64,000 nt of DNA, from contig NZ_LMSH01000002.1 in NCBI RefSeq assembly GCF_001428365.1, forward strand, positions 889,505-953,504, written 5' to 3'. The notes beneath the pieces were generated by a model that made no database searches, was not told where the DNA came from, and was given only the letters and a program-made list of their open reading frames with translations. The stretch is from Arthrobacter sp. Soil763 (GTDB taxonomy: Bacteria; Actinomycetota; Actinomycetes; Actinomycetales; Micrococcaceae). Shown here one piece after another: positions 32,194 through 40,636 of the stretch; position 1 is the first letter of the stretch, and every line of letters begins with the position of its first letter. The position numbers were made by a program, and so were the translations under genes.

Positions 32194-32554
32194 CTTGATC
32201 TCCTTCCGTGCTGGCCATATTACGACCGGAACCGCCAAAACCGAATAGTGGCTGTGCGGGCTCCCGGCGTCCGGTCTCTTGCTCCCACGACTCCAGTTGC
32301 GTTGCGAGAGCCTTGGCTACCTCGAACACTTGTTCCGGGGGAATCCGAATCCGGCTTACGACACGTCCCGGAACGGTCAGTACGGCTTCCCCGTGCTCCC
32401 CAGTGTCCGGTACCGGCGGTTGCTTCACTGCTATGAAGTCTAGAACAAAGACGTTCGGCGTGTGCCAAATGCTGGCGAAGTCCGCGTAATTACCACCGGC
32501 CAAATCGTCCGGAAGCTCTATTTGGAGTTGCTGAGGGAGTTCCTCGTCCTGCAT
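32177..32554 (-). CDS. DUF3467-like protein
   Basis: A 125-residue protein. YADFASIWHTPNVFVLDFIA, VVSRIRIPPEQVFEVAKALA and TQLESWE follow the DUF3467 pattern as I know it. The end is Gly/Asp-rich. It heads a three-gene operon with antitoxin and toxin, overlapping the antitoxin by 17 bases, so a regulatory or third-component role in the toxin system is possible. Confidence 0.65.
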   Translation of the reverse strand: MQDEELPQQLQIELPDDLAGGNYADFASIWHTPNVFVLDFIAVKQPPVPDTGEHGEAVLTVPGRVVSRIRIPPEQVFEVAKALATQLESWEQETGRREPAQPLFGFGGSGRNMASTEGDQDVADD

Positions 32555-32712
32555 CGCCCCGCCGTTTCGCTTGGTTACTGATCATGGTGACTCTACAGGA
32601 ACCATCTGGAGGTTGGCTGTGATCTACATGTGACGATTCGGCATCGGCATGTCCCGTAGTTCGTCCTGTCAGGGCTGAACAACGGCATGGGGCAATCGTA
32701 TCCGGGCACAAA

Positions 32713-32761
32713 GAAACGCCCCCGCATCGGTCGGGGGCGACCATTGGTGCGGGGGCGTTTC
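32713..32761 (-). terminator. Terminator of the prophage late operon
   Basis: GAAACGCCCCCGCA and TGCGGGGGCGTTTC form a perfect 14-base stem with a 21-base loop, 68 bases after the holin-like gene on the minus strand. Confidence 0.75.
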
Positions 32762-32828
32762 GGAGGCGGCACTCCGGAAATGGGGGTAACCGGAGGCCCT
32801 ACTCACGAGTAGCCCCCAGCAGGGCTGG

Positions 32829-33164
32829 TTATTCGCGGGAGCGTTCGCGGGTGTCGTGCGTCAAGGTGAAGTGGACCGGGGAGCCGTCAACGGGGCCCTG
32901 CGCGACGTGCTTGCCGGGGTAGACGGGCGTCTTCGCGGACCCGAGGACGGCCCGGACCAGCCAGTCAGGGAGCCGAGGCTGGAGCCACCGCCAGAACGCG
33001 TACCAGGCGCCGATGATGACGGCCGTGACGACGGGCAGGATGACGTTGGCCAGCCCGCGGAGGTCGGTCTCCAGCGGCGCCAGGATGGGCAGCGCACCGA
33101 TCATCCAGGAGATGAGGGAGCCCCAGAGGGCGGGGACGATGGTGCGGAGGAGTGCGGTGAGCAT
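32829..33164 (-). CDS. Holin-like membrane protein
   Basis: A 111-residue protein with two hydrophobic segments (PALWGSLISWMIGALPIL and LANVILPVVTAVIIGAWYAF), then a charged C-terminus. It follows the endolysin gene by one base on the minus strand, so it most likely permeabilises the membrane at lysis. It is the last late gene. Confidence 0.65.
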   Translation of the reverse strand: MLTALLRTIVPALWGSLISWMIGALPILAPLETDLRGLANVILPVVTAVIIGAWYAFWRWLQPRLPDWLVRAVLGSAKTPVYPGKHVAQGPVDGSPVHFTLTHDTRERSRE

Positions 33165-33165
33165 C

Positions 33166-34083
33166 TTATTTTCCTCCTGCGACGTTGATGTCGACGGTTA
33201 CTGTTCCGTCCTGGATTCCGGCTTTGATGCCAGCCTCTGCCGCGGCTTTGACCCCGGCGAGGAGTTTGTCCTGGTCGAACGGTTCCCCGCCGGCGACCTT
33301 CGCCAGCGCGGTGATGAGGTTCACCACCTGGGCGTTCTGCGCGGCGATCTCGCGCCGGAGCGGTGTGATCTGCTGCCGGACGACCCGGTCGGTCATGGCG
33401 CCCAGCATCGTGCCGGGGTATTCCTTGCGGCCGAGCTCGTTGTTGTAGAGCATGGGCATGCCGGGCCCGCCCCAGATTGCGTTGAAGAGTTCCTGCGGTG
33501 TTGCCATGTCGTCCCACTCCTTCGGGATAGGTTTGATTGCCTCCGCTTGCGGAGCGATGGCCGCGGATCCGAAGTATTGTTCGGGGTTAGTGCGGCCGTA
33601 GATGAGCCCGCCGCCTGTTTTGAAACTTAGATCGACCAGCGCCTCTACATGCAGGTGCGGTGCGACGCCGCCCGTGCCGCCTGAGAGGCCGATCTGCTGG
33701 CCCTCACGGACCTTGTCGCCCGTGTTCATGCTCGCCCGCGACAGGTGCGCATAGACGCCGATCCAGCCGTCATGCTGGATGACGGTCACGATGCCGGGGA
33801 ATCCCTTGTAGAGATACCAGCGCTGCCGGTATCCGGCATTCGTTTCGTCGCCGGGGAGTTTCGTGCCCCAGTCCGCCCACAGGACTGTGCCGGCGGCCAT
33901 CGCGTAAACGGGCGTACCCTCGGGACATTTGATGTCGCAGCCGGCGTGACCGTAGGGCTGGTAGTTGCCGTACAGCCGGACGTACCAGCCGACCGTGTCA
34001 GGCGTCCAGCTAGGCGCAACGCCGGCGGTCTTCATGGACCCGAACGGCTGATTGACCGGGAACTCTGCGGATACTGGTCTCAT
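33166..34083 (-). CDS. M23-type phage endolysin
   Basis: A 305-residue protein. The M23 metallopeptidase domain occupies about residues 40-170: YGHAGCDIKCPEGTPVYAMA with the first zinc ligands, VYAHLSRAS and APHLHVEALV. The rest is a linker plus a helical C-terminal part (LREIA-type, then ALAKVAGGEPFDQDKLLAGV) that could bind the cell wall. It would cut peptide bridges. There is no signal peptide, so release needs the holin. Confidence 0.85.
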   Translation of the reverse strand: MRPVSAEFPVNQPFGSMKTAGVAPSWTPDTVGWYVRLYGNYQPYGHAGCDIKCPEGTPVYAMAAGTVLWADWGTKLPGDETNAGYRQRWYLYKGFPGIVTVIQHDGWIGVYAHLSRASMNTGDKVREGQQIGLSGGTGGVAPHLHVEALVDLSFKTGGGLIYGRTNPEQYFGSAAIAPQAEAIKPIPKEWDDMATPQELFNAIWGGPGMPMLYNNELGRKEYPGTMLGAMTDRVVRQQITPLRREIAAQNAQVVNLITALAKVAGGEPFDQDKLLAGVKAAAEAGIKAGIQDGTVTVDINVAGGK

Positions 34084-34090
34084 GATGCTC

Positions 34091-34381
34091 CTAGTCGTAG
34101 AGGCCTTCGGGCCATTCGGGCGGCGGGGGCGGGTTGCCGGCGTTGATGTGTTCGCGGAGTTTGTTGATGTAGTTGTCGCGGATCATTTCGCGGCGCTTGG
34201 CTTTTCGCTGCTCCACTTCGAGGCCGTCAATCCGCCCGCCCTGCCGGGTGAGCTCCTCCTGGAGCTGATCAATGAGCGCGTTTTCGGGGCGGCCCTTGTT
34301 CTGGATTTTGGAGGTCATCCATGCGCCGCCGAATCCGATGGTGGCGACGATGATTCCGGGGCCGATCTGCGCCCAGTCCAT
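34091..34381 (-). CDS. Membrane-anchored coiled-coil protein
   Basis: A 96-residue protein: one N-terminal hydrophobic segment (IGPGIIVATIGFGGAWM), then a charged coiled coil (ALIDQLQEELTRQGGRIDGL) and a Pro-rich end (NPPPPPEWPEGLYD). The layout resembles phage holin- or spanin-associated proteins in actinobacteriophage lysis cassettes. One base of overlap joins it to the gene before. Confidence 0.6.
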   Translation of the reverse strand: MDWAQIGPGIIVATIGFGGAWMTSKIQNKGRPENALIDQLQEELTRQGGRIDGLEVEQRKAKRREMIRDNYINKLREHINAGNPPPPPEWPEGLYD

Positions 34382-34830
34382 CAGCCACCACCTGCCCTGA
34401 TCTGGTCCCGGAGCGCCGTGATGATGTCCTGCAGCGCGGAGACTTTCGCGACGAATCCGAAGATGAGCACGGCTGGGGCGAGCCACCCGATAGCGGCGTT
34501 CACGAGGGTGAAGTCTTGGAACCCTGCGAATGCCCAGATGAGCAGGTAGCCGACGCCCCAGCCGAGCGCGACACCGGCCAGCAGCGATAGCCCTTGCCGG
34601 GTGTGCCTGTTGACCATGTCCACGACGCATAGGACTGCCACGACGCCCCAGAGCCCGGACCATGCGCCGAGTAAGTGGCCTTCCGCGGCGAGGATCGACT
34701 GCGCTGGGGAGAGGCTGTCCGGCCCGATGGTGGCGTAGTAGATGGATTGCCGGAGCGCGTACACGGTGGCCATTGTGAGGATGATGTTGCGGCCGATCAT
34801 GACGCGCCGCTCCGGTCTAGGTTTACTCAT
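34381..34830 (-). CDS. Multi-span membrane protein of the lysis cassette
   Basis: A 149-residue protein from ATG 34830. Hydrophobic stretches IILTMATVYAL, GAWSGLWGVVAVLCVVDMV, LSLLAGVALGWGVGYLLIWA and AIGWLAPAVLIFGFVAKV suggest four membrane spans. It may be a holin or antiholin; I recognise no specific family. Confidence 0.6.
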   Translation of the reverse strand: MSKPRPERRVMIGRNIILTMATVYALRQSIYYATIGPDSLSPAQSILAAEGHLLGAWSGLWGVVAVLCVVDMVNRHTRQGLSLLAGVALGWGVGYLLIWAFAGFQDFTLVNAAIGWLAPAVLIFGFVAKVSALQDIITALRDQIRAGGG

Positions 34831-35171
34831 GCTGTGGCTTTGAACTGGTTGGCGGCGACGGTGTTCCATTTGACGCCTACCGTGTATTTGATGTCGGAGT
34901 CCTTGACCTCGGACGTGTCCACGCCGCCGCCCTCGAGGAGCACTGACGCGGCGGCAACCTCGGGCATGGTCGCAACATAGGCGGTCATGAGGTCGATGGG
35001 TTGCAGGGGGTGATCGATTACCCAGTCCCGCATGAGGCGCTGCTCGAGCGTCATGTCGGGCGGGTTCTCGACCCAGTAGAGGGCCTGAACGAGCATGGCC
35101 GCATTGACGCGCCGTTGGAGGTTGTAGTCGTCGCGGATCCGCGAGTATTTGAGCAGTTCGCTATCTGCCAT
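34827..35171 (-). CDS. Hypothetical phage protein
   Basis: A 114-residue soluble protein (MADSELLKYSRIRDDYNLQR, with VNAAMLVQALYWVENPPDM). Overlaps the next gene by ATGA. It lies between tail and lysis genes; its role is unknown. Confidence 0.6.
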   Translation of the reverse strand: MADSELLKYSRIRDDYNLQRRVNAAMLVQALYWVENPPDMTLEQRLMRDWVIDHPLQPIDLMTAYVATMPEVAAASVLLEGGGVDTSEVKDSDIKYTVGVKWNTVAANQFKATA

Positions 35172-35192
35172 GTGTGATTCGTCCTCTCGGTT

Positions 35193-35220
35193 GCGGCGGG
35201 GCCAACTAAGGCCCCGCCGC
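35193..35220 (-). terminator. Hairpin after the large tail gene
   Basis: GCGGCGGGGCC and GGCCCCGCCGC form a perfect 11-base stem just after the stop at 35227; no strong U run. Confidence 0.55.
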
Positions 35221-35226
35221 GGTTCG

Positions 35227-37386
35227 TTACTTCGTCCAGGTGATCCGGATCTTCGGGTTGTGGGCGTAGCCGTATCGTTCGTATCCGCCGCCGGATCCGC
35301 CGAGGGTGAATCCGCGGTGCTGCCCGGTGCGGAACCCGTCGTAAGTGGCGGGGTTGAGTTTGATCCAGCGCCCTGCCGCACGCGGCCAGCCAGCCGACAG
35401 CGCGTGACTGTAGGTTTTCGTCGGAGCCGTGCCGGTCAAGCCCGTCTGCCCGTGAAGACCGATATACGCGTCACCGCCGCTGCCGTAGTACCAGAAGTCG
35501 TAGTACACATAGACCCAGACTCCGGTGATGGTGCTTCCCGCGGTCACGTCAGTGGCGGTGAAGCTGGGGAAGACCGCCATCGAGGACATATCGCCGTTGC
35601 TGGTGCCGTACTGCAGCCCCGAGTACATGTAGCCGGTGTTGTAGCCGTACTGGCTTCCGTTCCCCATGAAGGACCGGATGCCGGTCGCGGACCAGGTTTT
35701 GTCGTAGTTCTTCTTGACGGCGGGTGCCGGGGCCTGCGTGCTGCCGCCGGCGCCTGTCGTGGTCGCGTCGGCAGTGCCGTCCCGATTTTCACCCGTCATG
35801 GGCACAAACGGGCCGATGTCGGTGACGGTCAGGAACACGGTTCGGCCGTTGACGGAAGGAACAATTTTTGCCCGCCCGGTCGATACTGTCCCGTATGAGA
35901 TGAGCAGCGAAACCGGGCCCGCGGAGGGGGTTATCATTCGGTTGATCGTGACGGGGGTGCGCCTGGTTTGGACGGATATCTGCCCCGAAAGGCCCGAGGC
36001 GATCACGGGGGACGAGGTGGTCGCCGCCGCACCGGTATCGTCGTATTGGAGGTAGATAATCGCTTCGACGTTGGCAGTGTCTGAGTCCGTGGTGATCGGC
36101 GACGTTTCGACGTTGTAGGCGCGCCCGGCCTCAGCATCGAACTGCAAGTGAAGGTACGGTTGCGCCGCGGTGCCCGCCCAATACAGCGAGTTCGTGGCCC
36201 GTGACGCCCATGCGACCAGCCCCTTGGGGAGTGCCGCCAGGCTGTCCGATACTTGGGTGCCGCCGATGGTGAGGCCGCCGACTCCGGTGGCGGGGTTGTA
36301 CGCGTCTACGTCCATCCCAGTGGACGTCATGCCGCCCGTGGAGCCGATCGACGCCACCGTTTTGCCCGTTGAGTCTGTGATGTTGAGGTAGTCGCTGGAT
36401 GAGGTTCCTAGGCTGACTACCTCGGTCGGTGCGCCGCCGTCAGCCGGGACCGCCATTACGTGGAACCCGGTCGGGTTCATCCTGGCGTGGTCCCCGGCAG
36501 GGTTGCCCGCAACGATGTCCGTGGAGAGGACGAGTTCGGTTTCCAGCGAACCGGCTTTCACGGACTCAGCCACCAGTCGGCTGCCGTTGAGGCTGCCGAA
36601 GGTGCCCTGCCCGATGTCGATCAGGGGCAGGTAGGCGGGGTCCATCGCCTCAGCGATCCACGCGGCGCCGTCCCACCGCCAGGTCGCCAGGAGCTTGCCG
36701 CCGGCGTCGAGGGTGTCCCACTTTTGCCAGCGGTCGCCGTCCTTCGCGCCCGGGGTAGCAATGTCTGCGTCTACCGTGGCGTTGGTGATGGTGTTGCCGC
36801 CGGCGCCGGTCTGCACTTCGTCCAGGCGCGTGTCCAGGTCGATGATCTGGTCCGTCACCGAGTCGGGGGTGAACTCCTGCACTTCGCCCATCGTTACATC
36901 GGAAGGGGTGGACCACTTACCCGCCTTCGAGACCGCGACGAGGAGGAAGTACCACTCGCCGGACTCCAACGCGACCGTGGCAGTGTCGCCGGACTCGCCC
37001 GTGATCGTGGCCCGCTGCGTGGTGTTGTCCGGGTCGAACGACTCCAACGGCGAAGCATGCACCGCCACGTGGGAGAAGTCCATCGGTGACAGGGCATCGT
37101 CCGCGAACTTCCCATTCCAACGGACCTCGGCCGAGTTGATCCCGGCCGTCACAGTGGGCGCGACAGGTTCCGGCGGCACGGGCCCGGCGAGGGTCACGGC
37201 GGCGTGGGTGCCGTCGAACTGCTCGCCGGTCACGGACGCGAGCGTGCCGTCGACGTCGTACTCCTCGATCGCTCCGGTCTCAATGGACGACGTGCCCAGC
37301 TGCGGTGCGGACAGTGCTTTCACCGCGTTGCGGTTCGCCGTCAGCTGGCCCGCCAGCCAGCGCGCAGAGTCGCGGACCTCGCTCAT
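35227..37386 (-). CDS. Minor tail protein / receptor-binding candidate
   Basis: A 719-residue protein. The N-terminal half has a fibronectin-like stretch (GPVPPEPVAPTVTAGINSAE) and the middle beta-rich segments; the end is Gly/Tyr-rich (GNGSQYGYNTGYMYSGLQYG). This composition and its place at the end of the tail genes fit the distal tail or host-binding protein. Overlaps the next gene by ATGA. Confidence 0.7.
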   Translation of the reverse strand: MSEVRDSARWLAGQLTANRNAVKALSAPQLGTSSIETGAIEEYDVDGTLASVTGEQFDGTHAAVTLAGPVPPEPVAPTVTAGINSAEVRWNGKFADDALSPMDFSHVAVHASPLESFDPDNTTQRATITGESGDTATVALESGEWYFLLVAVSKAGKWSTPSDVTMGEVQEFTPDSVTDQIIDLDTRLDEVQTGAGGNTITNATVDADIATPGAKDGDRWQKWDTLDAGGKLLATWRWDGAAWIAEAMDPAYLPLIDIGQGTFGSLNGSRLVAESVKAGSLETELVLSTDIVAGNPAGDHARMNPTGFHVMAVPADGGAPTEVVSLGTSSSDYLNITDSTGKTVASIGSTGGMTSTGMDVDAYNPATGVGGLTIGGTQVSDSLAALPKGLVAWASRATNSLYWAGTAAQPYLHLQFDAEAGRAYNVETSPITTDSDTANVEAIIYLQYDDTGAAATTSSPVIASGLSGQISVQTRRTPVTINRMITPSAGPVSLLISYGTVSTGRAKIVPSVNGRTVFLTVTDIGPFVPMTGENRDGTADATTTGAGGSTQAPAPAVKKNYDKTWSATGIRSFMGNGSQYGYNTGYMYSGLQYGTSNGDMSSMAVFPSFTATDVTAGSTITGVWVYVYYDFWYYGSGGDAYIGLHGQTGLTGTAPTKTYSHALSAGWPRAAGRWIKLNPATYDGFRTGQHRGFTLGGSGGGYERYGYAHNPKIRITWTK

Positions 37387-38816
37387 GTTGCCTCAACTTT
37401 CAGATCGATGGAGCCAGTTACGCAGTCGGACTTGACCTCCAGGATGCGCACCCACGTGTCCAGGTCTTTCCACCCGGCGTCGCCGGTGACGTACACGACG
37501 TCGCCGGGCCGGAACGAGCCGTACGGGGCGAACTTGTGGTCGGTGACCTGCAGCGAGTCGAAGACCCACTCCGCCGTCCGCGCCGCGACCTCGGAACGGG
37601 CAGCAACCGCCGCGGCCGCTGTGGAGCGGATCTCTTTGCGCTGCACAACGACGGCGCGGCGGACCCGGCCCGGGTTCCCGGACACGGTGGCGCGGACCAT
37701 CGCCCGGCCCTCGCCGGCGCCGAGGATGGTCACGTCGGAGGCGTAGTCGCGCTCCTGCAGCGGCGGCGGCACCCTGACGTTCACGCCCACCTCGAACCGC
37801 AGGTCGTGGCGGCGTGTGCCGAGCCCGGTCGCGAGCTCGATCCGGTGGGTGATGTCCTCCCCGGACCATGCCGAGGACTCCCGGTACTCGAAGGGGGTGT
37901 TCGTGGCCAGGGTGTCGATGACGGCGCCGAGGTCGTGGGTTTCCCACCACGTCAGGGTGAACGGCTCCGCTTCGCCGCCGCTGATCGCGGACTTCTTCGA
38001 CTTCGCCGCGGACAGTTCCTTCTTCCGGGCGTCCCAGGCGGCCTTCGCGCCCGCCGTGCCCGCGTTGTTGTAGTCCGCGAGGCGGGTGTTGATCGTGGCC
38101 TGGTCGGCGCCGGACAGCACCCATTTCTTGCCGTCCCACACGTAGGGTTTGTTCCCGTCGTTCTTGTCGACCCACAGATTCTTCATGGACCGCTTATCGC
38201 CGGACGGGGCCGAGTCCTGCCACAGCACGAGCCCGTTCGCCGGCCGCCCGGCGGTGGCGAGGAGCGTGACTTTCGCGGTGTTCTGGTTCGCGGCCGCCGT
38301 GTTGTAGGTCGCCTTCGCCGCCGCCTCGGCGGTCGTGGCCGCCGCCACCCCGGCCTTCGCCGCGGTGAGCTTCGGGTCCTCCGGCTTGCCCAACCGCACC
38401 GTGCTCTTCGTGCCGTCCACGACGACGCCCAGGTGCCCGCCCGGCTTGGACTGCAGCGACGCCCAGATCATCCGCACAACGTCCAGCGGGTCCACCTGAA
38501 TGCCCGCGTAGTCGGCGTCCTCCCACGGCATGCCGGTCGGGTACATGGAGAACCCTCCGGCCTCGACGCGGAGCAGCTGGCCCTCGGTCTTCACCATGTC
38601 GACGATCGCCGCGACGGGCGCTGCACCGGCCTGCTCGGCGACCAGCAGCGCGCCCCACTCCTTCACCGCGTCCCGGTGCGCGTACCCGGCCGGGAGGTAG
38701 CCGCTGATCGACGCCGGCGCGGAGATGGCCACGGACACCTGCCCGGACTGCAACGGGACGTCCCGGTCGATCCACGCCCCGTCAGGGAGGGACTGCAGGT
38801 GGAAACGCCACGTCAT
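37383..38816 (-). CDS. Minor tail protein (Gp37-like)
   Basis: A 477-residue protein from ATG 38816 (MTWRFHLQSLPDGAWIDRDV). The fold-like pieces at the start and end (FRPGDVVYVTGDAGWKDLDT) resemble the siphovirus Gp37-like tail family. A helical Ala/Lys-rich insert of about 120 residues occupies the centre. It probably sits at the tail tip. Confidence 0.65.
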   Translation of the reverse strand: MTWRFHLQSLPDGAWIDRDVPLQSGQVSVAISAPASISGYLPAGYAHRDAVKEWGALLVAEQAGAAPVAAIVDMVKTEGQLLRVEAGGFSMYPTGMPWEDADYAGIQVDPLDVVRMIWASLQSKPGGHLGVVVDGTKSTVRLGKPEDPKLTAAKAGVAAATTAEAAAKATYNTAAANQNTAKVTLLATAGRPANGLVLWQDSAPSGDKRSMKNLWVDKNDGNKPYVWDGKKWVLSGADQATINTRLADYNNAGTAGAKAAWDARKKELSAAKSKKSAISGGEAEPFTLTWWETHDLGAVIDTLATNTPFEYRESSAWSGEDITHRIELATGLGTRRHDLRFEVGVNVRVPPPLQERDYASDVTILGAGEGRAMVRATVSGNPGRVRRAVVVQRKEIRSTAAAAVAARSEVAARTAEWVFDSLQVTDHKFAPYGSFRPGDVVYVTGDAGWKDLDTWVRILEVKSDCVTGSIDLKVEAT

Positions 38817-39781
38817 TACTGCGCCCCTTCGGAGAACTCCCAGTCGATAACGATGCTGGTCTGGTAGTCGGCCGTCCACAGCCCGGAACCGGCGCTGCGG
38901 TACGCCTGGAGGTTGATGTACTGGTCGGTGCCGCGCATCGACTCATCAACGACGTGAGTGCCGATCAGGGTGTAGTGGTAGCGTCCGGAGGCGTCAGCAG
39001 CGTCCTGGACGATGATGCCGTTCTCCGCAGGGAGGGAAGACCCGAACCCGGTCCGGATCCCGGCCGTGGTCATCGCCCCGCCCGACTGGGCGAACTTCAC
39101 GCCCGACAGGTGCGCGACAATATCGACCCGGGTCGCCCACTCCGGCACGGCCACCAGCGGCTTCTGCCCCGGCTGGATGGGCCAGGAAGCGTAACCCGTC
39201 GTCGGGATGGTCTGCGTCGCCGTGGGGAACAGGGTCACCATTGCCCGGTCACGGCGGGGCTGCGCGACCCGCCGCAGGTCGGTGATCATCCCGGACGTGA
39301 CCGTGGCGGTGTTGGCCGGCAGCGTGACCTTGGCCAACTCGACCGCCGGGTAGCCGAGGTTCAGCTCCTTGGCGCGTTTCGTTCCGGCCGGGACGCCCTG
39401 GATCACCTCGAGACGCGAGTACTGGAACGTCACCGGGTCAGCGGGTTCCGGTCCCTCGTACTGCGGGTCCAGGATGCGCGCAACGACGAGGTCCGTGCGG
39501 CCGCCGGCGGACCCCGTGGCCGTGATCGGGACGTCGGTCTGTGTGGCGTTGCGCAGCCCGTAGGTCTGCTGCCCGCCGCCGGGGTAGCGGTTCAGGATGA
39601 GGGCCGCGCCGGGTACGACGGCGACCGTGTTGTTCGGTACCGGCTGCGCGGTGACCTTCAAGTCGCCGAGCCCGACGACGCCTTCCGCGCCGCGGGTGCT
39701 GGCATAGGCGAGGGTCCGGGCGACCTCAACGCCGAGAGCCGCGCCGCCGCCGACTGCCCAGGGGGTGTTATCCAGTGCCAC
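38816..39781 (-). CDS. Minor tail protein
   Basis: A 321-residue protein from GTG 39781 with GGAGG upstream. It starts with a repetitive Gly/Ala-rich segment and has a beta-rich C-terminal part (YHYTLIGTHVVDESMRGTDQ). It is one base from the Gp37-like gene. Probable baseplate or tip component; family not certain. Confidence 0.6.
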   Translation of the reverse strand: MALDNTPWAVGGGAALGVEVARTLAYASTRGAEGVVGLGDLKVTAQPVPNNTVAVVPGAALILNRYPGGGQQTYGLRNATQTDVPITATGSAGGRTDLVVARILDPQYEGPEPADPVTFQYSRLEVIQGVPAGTKRAKELNLGYPAVELAKVTLPANTATVTSGMITDLRRVAQPRRDRAMVTLFPTATQTIPTTGYASWPIQPGQKPLVAVPEWATRVDIVAHLSGVKFAQSGGAMTTAGIRTGFGSSLPAENGIIVQDAADASGRYHYTLIGTHVVDESMRGTDQYINLQAYRSAGSGLWTADYQTSIVIDWEFSEGAQ

Positions 39782-39790
39782 GGGGGCCTC

Positions 39791-40636
39791 CTAAATTGAT
39801 GTGTAGGCGTTGCGCCAGGCGAGGGTCGCGGTGGCTGTGCCGGTTGGGTCGGTGCCGCCGAATGTCAGCTCGGTGACGCCGGGGGGCAGGAGCGTCCCGG
39901 TGAGCCGGGTTTTGCGGGTGACGTTCACCCCTGCAGGCAGACCGGTGATCGTCCCGGCGAGCGGGTCGACCGTGACCGTCTGGTCGTAGGCGAGCGTCCC
40001 GACAAGCCCAACTTCGAGCCCTGTAGCCCTGACCCACGGGTCCGTGATCGGGCCCCGGAAAACGACCTTCAACGGGGTGGCCGCGTCGCCGCCGTTCGTG
40101 ACAGTCCCCGCCCTGGGAGCGGAGGACCGCACCGTCGACAGGGGGAACACGAAGGGGGTCTGCAGGCCGCCCGTGGTGGCCGGCACAATCGTCAGCCGCA
40201 CCGTGGACTCGTCCTCGTCGTAGTGCAGCGGGTCCGTGACCCGGAAGTCGCACGTGATCCGGCCCATGCCGAGGCGGCTCAGGGTGTCGCCGTTGATCCC
40301 GGCGTACTTCCCGGGGCGTCCGTAGACCCGCCGCCACCGCCCCGACGCCAGGTACGACAGCGGGACGGTGGTGTTCGGCGATGAACGGACGGCTGGGTTG
40401 TTCCACTCAGCGTGCAGGGAAGCGTCAGCGGCGAGGGCCCCGGTCTCGTCCCCGGCCCTGGTCGTGATGTCGAACGCCCACACCGCGGCGCCGAGGAAGT
40501 CCTCGCCGACGATCACCCCGTCCCGTCCCGACCGCTGCGCGTCCGTCACCACCAGGTCCGCCGCGCCGGGGTTGAACCCGCGCACGCGCAGGACACCTCC
40601 GTCGTTGAAGGTGACAGCACCAAGTCTGAAGATCAC
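39791..40636 (-). CDS. Distal tail protein-like
   Basis: A 281-residue protein from GTG 40636 overlapping the tape measure stop. AVTFNDGGVLRVRGFNPGAA, then LGAAVWAFDITTRAGDETGA and SLHAEWNN fit the siphophage distal tail (Dit) pattern, and its place right after the tape measure gene supports this. It would form the hub between tail tube and tip. Confidence 0.7.
   Translation of the reverse strand: MIFRLGAVTFNDGGVLRVRGFNPGAADLVVTDAQRSGRDGVIVGEDFLGAAVWAFDITTRAGDETGALAADASLHAEWNNPAVRSSPNTTVPLSYLASGRWRRVYGRPGKYAGINGDTLSRLGMGRITCDFRVTDPLHYDEDESTVRLTIVPATTGGLQTPFVFPLSTVRSSAPRAGTVTNGGDAATPLKVVFRGPITDPWVRATGLEVGLVGTLAYDQTVTVDPLAGTITGLPAGVNVTRKTRLTGTLLPPGVTELTFGGTDPTGTATATLAWRNAYTSI

Noticed and set aside
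32490..32744. Minus-strand frame upstream of the DUF3467-like gene
   Set aside because: No ribosome site, odd composition, and it overlaps the terminator at 32713.
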